Assembly: GCF_000242455.2 (NCBI RefSeq)
Contig: NC_019892.1
Location: 6,148,744-6,212,743, forward strand
Source of the DNA: Singulisphaera acidiphila DSM 18658
GTDB lineage: Bacteria; Planctomycetota; Planctomycetia; Isosphaerales; Isosphaeraceae
Direction of reading: 5' to 3'
Length of the DNA: 64,000 nt
Shown: piece after piece, positions 60,680 through 64,000 of the stretch
Layout of the letters: each line of letters starts with the position of its first letter
Position numbering within the stretch: position 1 is the stretch's first letter
Program-made: the position numbers and the translations under genes
The notes under the pieces: generated by a model
Told to the model about the DNA's origin: nothing
Database searches by the model: none
The model's input: the letters and a program-made list of their open reading frames with translations, nothing else

Positions 60680-62452
60680 TCACTTTTGGACGAGTTCGAT
60701 AACCGGATCGAACGATTTGTGCGGTGACTTGAGACACTCGATGCAGCGGCCCACGAGTGTCAGAGTGGGGAGGTCATACTGCCCTTCGGGGCCGGAAATG
60801 AGCGGGTACAAGGTGCGGCAGGCCTCGGCGAAGCGTCCCTGTTCGTAATGCGAGAGAGCCGTTTCGTACGCGTTGCACAGCGATCCCCAGGCGGCATCGA
60901 CGCTGCCGGTGTGGAGCTCATAGAGGTCGGCGGCACCGTCGATGCCGGCGACCCGGACGCGGCAAAGCTTTCGCGCGGGGAGTTGGCCCCGAAGCTTCTC
61001 GTGGGTGGACCCGGTCATCAGCACGGGAACTCCCAGGTGCTTGGTGGCGCCCTCGACCCGGCTGGCCAGGTTCACCGCGTGTCCCTGGGGCCCGTACATG
61101 AATTTGGTTCGGCTCCCGGTATTGCCGACGAGGGCGCGCCCGGTGTTGATCCCGATGCCGATCCCGAGCGGTCCGCCGATCCGCTCGCGCCAGAGGTCGT
61201 CGAGGGCCGGCAATTCGGCGAACATCGCAATCGCGGCCTTGCAGGCCAGGATCGCGTGGTCGGGCTGGTCGGCGGGCGCATTCCACATGGCGAGCATGCC
61301 GTCGCCGCTGTAGCCGACGACGACCCCTTTGAACTCGAGCACGCGGACTGTCAGACGCTCCATCACGTCGCCGGCAAGCTGGCAGGTCTCGCCTGGGGTG
61401 AGTTTCTCGGACACACGCGAAAAGCCACGGATATCGCTGAACAGGATGGTGATCTCCCGCTCGCGCCCTTCCAGCAAGCTGGGATCGCGGTCGAGCTCGC
61501 GCGACAGCTCGGTGGAGAAGAACTGCTCGAACTGGATGCGTCTTCGCGAGGCTTGCGCTTCGCTCTCGGCACGAGCGAGCCCCGCCTCGACCGCAGTGGC
61601 AAGGACCTGAACCAGTTGCGCCTCCAGTGGCCGGATAGCGAGCTTCAAGGCTCCTGGTTTCAGCAGCCGAGCGCCGTAGACGATGCCGATGACCTCGCCG
61701 TCATCATTCAAGATCGGTGCGGCCACCACGGCGCTGATCTCGAGGAGGCTGGCCGATGGTGAGTCGTCCGCCAGGTCTTGGTAGAAGGTCCGTTTGTCCT
61801 GGCAAACGCGATTGAGGACCCCACGACTGAAACCGGTCCCCGTCGTGCCGCTCGAATCCGCATCGTGGTGGGCGATGACCTCCCACTCGTTACCCCGTTT
61901 CAAGATCACGAGACCGCGGTCCAGGCCGATCAGCTCGACAACCGCCCGCGCGGTCTGCTTGTAAAACTCACCCGAGGAGACCGATGCCCGTTGGACCGAG
62001 ACCACCGCCTCGAACCAGCGCGCCAGGGTGGCCGCGTCGATGCCTTCTTCCTTGGGCAACCCGGTCAGGAAGTTCGACTCGCCGGGCCGGAACGGCCTCT
62101 CGACCGTGCGCATGCTCTCGAAATAGGTCCCCTCTCCGCTCTCCGTACCCGGCTCGGCTTTGAGAAGCGTTTCGCCGATGGTGAGTCGGGTGGGGAGAGC
62201 GACTTCGCACTGGCCTCCTGGAACGATCATCTGCCCGCCGGGGAGCCAGACCGGGAATCGTTTGCTCAGGTTCTGGATCCGGAGCCGTCGGAGGGGGCCT
62301 TCCTCGATCCGGAGCTGGTCGCCTGAAACCGACGGATCGAGCAGGACTCGTCTCGGTACGTCGCGCTGAGGACCGCGGCCAAATTCGATCGGACCGCTTT
62401 CATGCGCGAACTGAGTCTGAGCGTTCTTGTAGGTCAGGGAGATCCGGAGCAT
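60680..62452 (-). CDS. FHA-GAF-class III adenylate/guanylate cyclase
   Basis: 590 residues from ATG 62452 (the frame continues to 62509, but MLRISLTYKNAQTQF begins the FHA domain). FHA ~1-105 (GPIEFGRGPQRDVPRRVLLD; VSGDQLRIEEGPLRRLRIQN). GAF ~150-310 (FYKQTARAVVELIGLDRGLV; VVAAPILNDDGEVIGIVYGA). Class III catalytic domain ~325-510: ITILFSDIRGFSRVSEKL with the metal Asp, GYSGDGMLAMWNAP with the second Asp, and AVNLASRVEGATKHLG. A TPR-like tail ends the protein. It makes a cyclic nucleotide in response to a phospho-signal or small ligand; cAMP is likelier than cGMP but not certain. Upstream neighbour of the cNMP-binding redox cluster. Confidence 0.9.
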   Translation of the reverse strand: MLRISLTYKNAQTQFAHESGPIEFGRGPQRDVPRRVLLDPSVSGDQLRIEEGPLRRLRIQNLSKRFPVWLPGGQMIVPGGQCEVALPTRLTIGETLLKAEPGTESGEGTYFESMRTVERPFRPGESNFLTGLPKEEGIDAATLARWFEAVVSVQRASVSSGEFYKQTARAVVELIGLDRGLVILKRGNEWEVIAHHDADSSGTTGTGFSRGVLNRVCQDKRTFYQDLADDSPSASLLEISAVVAAPILNDDGEVIGIVYGARLLKPGALKLAIRPLEAQLVQVLATAVEAGLARAESEAQASRRRIQFEQFFSTELSRELDRDPSLLEGREREITILFSDIRGFSRVSEKLTPGETCQLAGDVMERLTVRVLEFKGVVVGYSGDGMLAMWNAPADQPDHAILACKAAIAMFAELPALDDLWRERIGGPLGIGIGINTGRALVGNTGSRTKFMYGPQGHAVNLASRVEGATKHLGVPVLMTGSTHEKLRGQLPARKLCRVRVAGIDGAADLYELHTGSVDAAWGSLCNAYETALSHYEQGRFAEACRTLYPLISGPEGQYDLPTLTLVGRCIECLKSPHKSFDPVIELVQK

Positions 62453-62759
62453 GGAACGCGATTCCTCGTCGTCGAGAGACGGACTTCCTCGTCGTCCCTC
62501 TCGTCCCAATGTACTACAATGACCGCGAATTTGCCCAGGAACAGGGTTTCCGACTCAACCATGGCGACCCGGTGATGGAGCAAAACGAGGGCCGATCAGA
62601 GCGTGGGTACAAAGTCCGCCTGGACCGGAAAAAAGGGGCATGGCCCACCAGATCGCGCCTCTATGGGCAAACGATCACCCACTCACGGCAATCCACCGAT
62701 CAAACGGCTTTCTTGATCGGTGAAACGTCACCGATCAAGAAAGACACAGGGTTCATCGC
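62453..62759. other. Intergenic region with hairpin
   Basis: 307 bp upstream of the cyclase and downstream of the DUF1854 gene. No gene; contains the 15-bp hairpin at 62708-62743. Confidence 0.45.
62708..62743 (-). terminator. 15-bp perfect stem-loop after the DUF1854 gene
   Basis: ctttcttgatcggtg (62708-62722), 6-nt loop, caccgatcaagaaag (62729-62743). It begins 17 nt after the DUF1854 stop, the position of a terminator, but no long T-run follows on the minus strand. A partial copy (ccaccgatcaaacgg) lies at about 62694-62707. Confidence 0.45.
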
Positions 62760-63263
62760 TCAGAGGAATCGCTCGAGGATCCGGCGACTGGAGAGGTCAA
62801 GGAGGCGGACGTCGGGAACCTGGTAACGCAGTTTTTGCGAGTCGGTAATCAAGACCCGATGAGCGGAAATTCGACGAACATCGTCCTCGGTGTCGAGGGT
62901 GAAGCGGGTTGCCCCTCGATCGGTCTCGACGTCCCAATCGGACGGCGAGATCTCGCCCGAGAGGCGGAGGATTCGCTTGATCACAGGGGTGAACTCGCGA
63001 AGCGCAAGCTCCCCCTCCAGGATCTGGCGGATGGAGGGGGAGAGGTCGTCGAGCGACTCGATGCAGAGAATCTCGCGGCCATTGGGATCGCAGAGCGAAA
63101 CCCAGAGCCCCGGGTCGGTGATCGGGAAGGCACGGACCGGCTCGACCCCGACGTGACGTTTGCCATCGGCATCGATCAGAACGAGCCGGCCCCAGGCGTC
63201 CTGGCTCAGCCCGAACGGTCGGAGCGAAGGCTTCGAACTACCGGAAGCGGGAACGGTTTCCAC
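62760..63263 (-). CDS. DUF1854 family protein
   Basis: 167 residues from GTG 63263; no early ATG exists. It matches the DUF1854 family: FGLSQDAWGRLVLIDADGKR, HVGVEPVRAFPITDPGLWVS, LCDPNGREILCIESLDDLSP, REFTPVIKRILRLSGEISPS and RRISAHRVLITDSQKLRYQV. The family is usually encoded beside an ABC exporter, as here, and has been linked with cyanophycin metabolism (recollection, not checked). No cyanophycin synthetase is seen in the window. Soluble; biochemical role unknown. Its start lies about 150 bp from the stop of the ABC gene on the same strand. Confidence 0.8.
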   Translation of the reverse strand: METVPASGSSKPSLRPFGLSQDAWGRLVLIDADGKRHVGVEPVRAFPITDPGLWVSLCDPNGREILCIESLDDLSPSIRQILEGELALREFTPVIKRILRLSGEISPSDWDVETDRGATRFTLDTEDDVRRISAHRVLITDSQKLRYQVPDVRLLDLSSRRILERFL

Positions 63264-63414
63264 GTTGCGACCTTGTGAGTTTAGAAAGACGTCAAGTGAA
63301 GGAGGATTCAGGGCCGATCTCCTCGGCCGGTTCTATCCCGAATCGGGCTCGACCCGTGGTCTCTTTTCGGATTCCTTCAAAACCGTGGACAACAGGCGAT
63401 GCGACAGTGCCGGC

Positions 63415-64000
63415 TCAGAGACTCGCCTGCCCCGTGGCCAGTTCCATTTGAGCGCGGTGAAGACGTGAATATGCCCCTGGTCGCTTGATCAATTCATGGG
63501 GCGGGCCGACCTCGGCGATCCGTCCATGCTCGAGGACGACCAAGCGATCAGCGCGGCGGAGCGTGCTCAGCCGGTGGGCGATCGCGATGGTGGTGCGTCC
63601 GCGGATCAGGTTATCGAGGGCTTCCTGGATCTCGCGTTCAGTCTCGGTATCGACCGACGAGGTTGCTTCATCAAGGATCAGGATCCGTGGATCGATCAGA
63701 ATCGCTCGCGCGATCGAGATGCGTTGGCGTTCGCCTCCCGAGAGGGCTTGCCCCCGTTCGCCCACGATCGAGTCATAACCATCGGGGAGCCGGAGGATGA
63801 AGTCGTGCGCTCGTGCGGCGCGGGCGGCTGCGATGATTTCGCCGCGATCGGCATTCGGGCGGCCATAGGCGATGTTCTCCGCGATCGTCCCATAGAAGAG
63901 GAACGGCTCCTGGAGCACGATGCCAATGTGCTGGCGATAATTTGAGATCGCGTAGGAGCGGATGTCCACGCCGTCGACCAGGATGGCCCCTTCGCTGACG
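63415..64000 (-). CDS. ABC exporter ATP-binding domain, N-terminus beyond the window edge
   Basis: The frame is open to the right edge, so the permease part and Walker A lie outside. Visible: EGAILVDGVDIRSY, the Q-loop VLQEPFLFYGTIAENIAYGR, signature LSGGERQRISIARAIL, Walker B RILILDEATSSVDTETE, and the switch His in TIAIAHRLSTLRRADRLVV. This is the half-transporter ABCB/MsbA type. Its substrate is unknown. The gene pair with DUF1854 is a recurrent arrangement. The C-terminus at 63415 is complete. Confidence 0.92.
   Translation of the reverse strand, partial: VSEGAILVDGVDIRSYAISNYRQHIGIVLQEPFLFYGTIAENIAYGRPNADRGEIIAAARAARAHDFILRLPDGYDSIVGERGQALSGGERQRISIARAILIDPRILILDEATSSVDTETEREIQEALDNLIRGRTTIAIAHRLSTLRRADRLVVLEHGRIAEVGPPHELIKRPGAYSRLHRAQMELATGQASL

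Overview
The window looks like chromosomal DNA from a planctomycete, most likely of the Isosphaeraceae/Gemmataceae type. The evidence is high G+C, secreted proteins with an N-terminal LExLExRxxLS-like motif, ECF sigma factors fused to a membrane anchor and an extracytoplasmic domain, many multihaem c-type cytochromes, CRTAC1/FG-GAP proteins, and tetrahydromethanopterin (H4MPT)-linked C1 genes (fae, mtdB-like). No rRNA, tRNA, CRISPR array, insertion sequence or phage gene was found. Most genes lie on the minus strand.

Layout. 1-6 kb: a truncated outer-membrane-like protein, a Calx-beta/beta-helix surface protein and a PEGA lipoprotein. 6-13 kb: leucyl aminopeptidase, a hypothetical protein, a beta-propeller protein and a C-terminal processing protease. 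13.4-18.4 kb: a translationally coupled pair, a five-haem membrane cytochrome with TPRs and a CRTAC1 lipoprotein. 19.4-25 kb: a TPR protein and its neighbour sharing an unrecognised C-terminal domain, a tandem CAP-domain protein, an orphan protein and a decayed acyltransferase. 25.4-28 kb: rsfS and argS. 28-35 kb: a propeller/di-haem cytochrome, then a C1 block (ATP-grasp, small Cys-rich secreted protein, fae, mtdB-like, DUF1464-like kinase fold, pterin dehydratase). 35-42.5 kb: an orphan efflux adaptor, HAF and FG-GAP proteins, and a nine-repeat secreted protein. 43-46.5 kb: aquaporin, glycogen synthase, acyltransferase 3. 46.8-49.5 kb: a sigma factor-TlpA thioredoxin fusion. 49.6-60.2 kb: a six-gene minus-strand cluster encoding four multihaem cytochromes (25 haem motifs in total), a membrane protein with cytochrome-b-like histidines, and a giant cNMP-binding/4Fe-4S protein. 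60.7-64 kb: FHA-GAF-adenylate cyclase, DUF1854 protein and an ABC exporter running off the edge.

The best candidate for an undescribed system is the 49.6-60.2 kb redox cluster. It has the parts of a membrane electron-transfer complex, and the Fe-S subunit carries two split cyclic-nucleotide-binding domains. A class III cyclase lies immediately upstream, which suggests (inference) a nucleotide-gated respiratory complex. Other notable points are the sigma-thioredoxin fusion, the nine-repeat protein, the duplicated unknown domain at 19.4-21.8 kb, and a composite palindromic repeat family at five gene-end intergenic sites.
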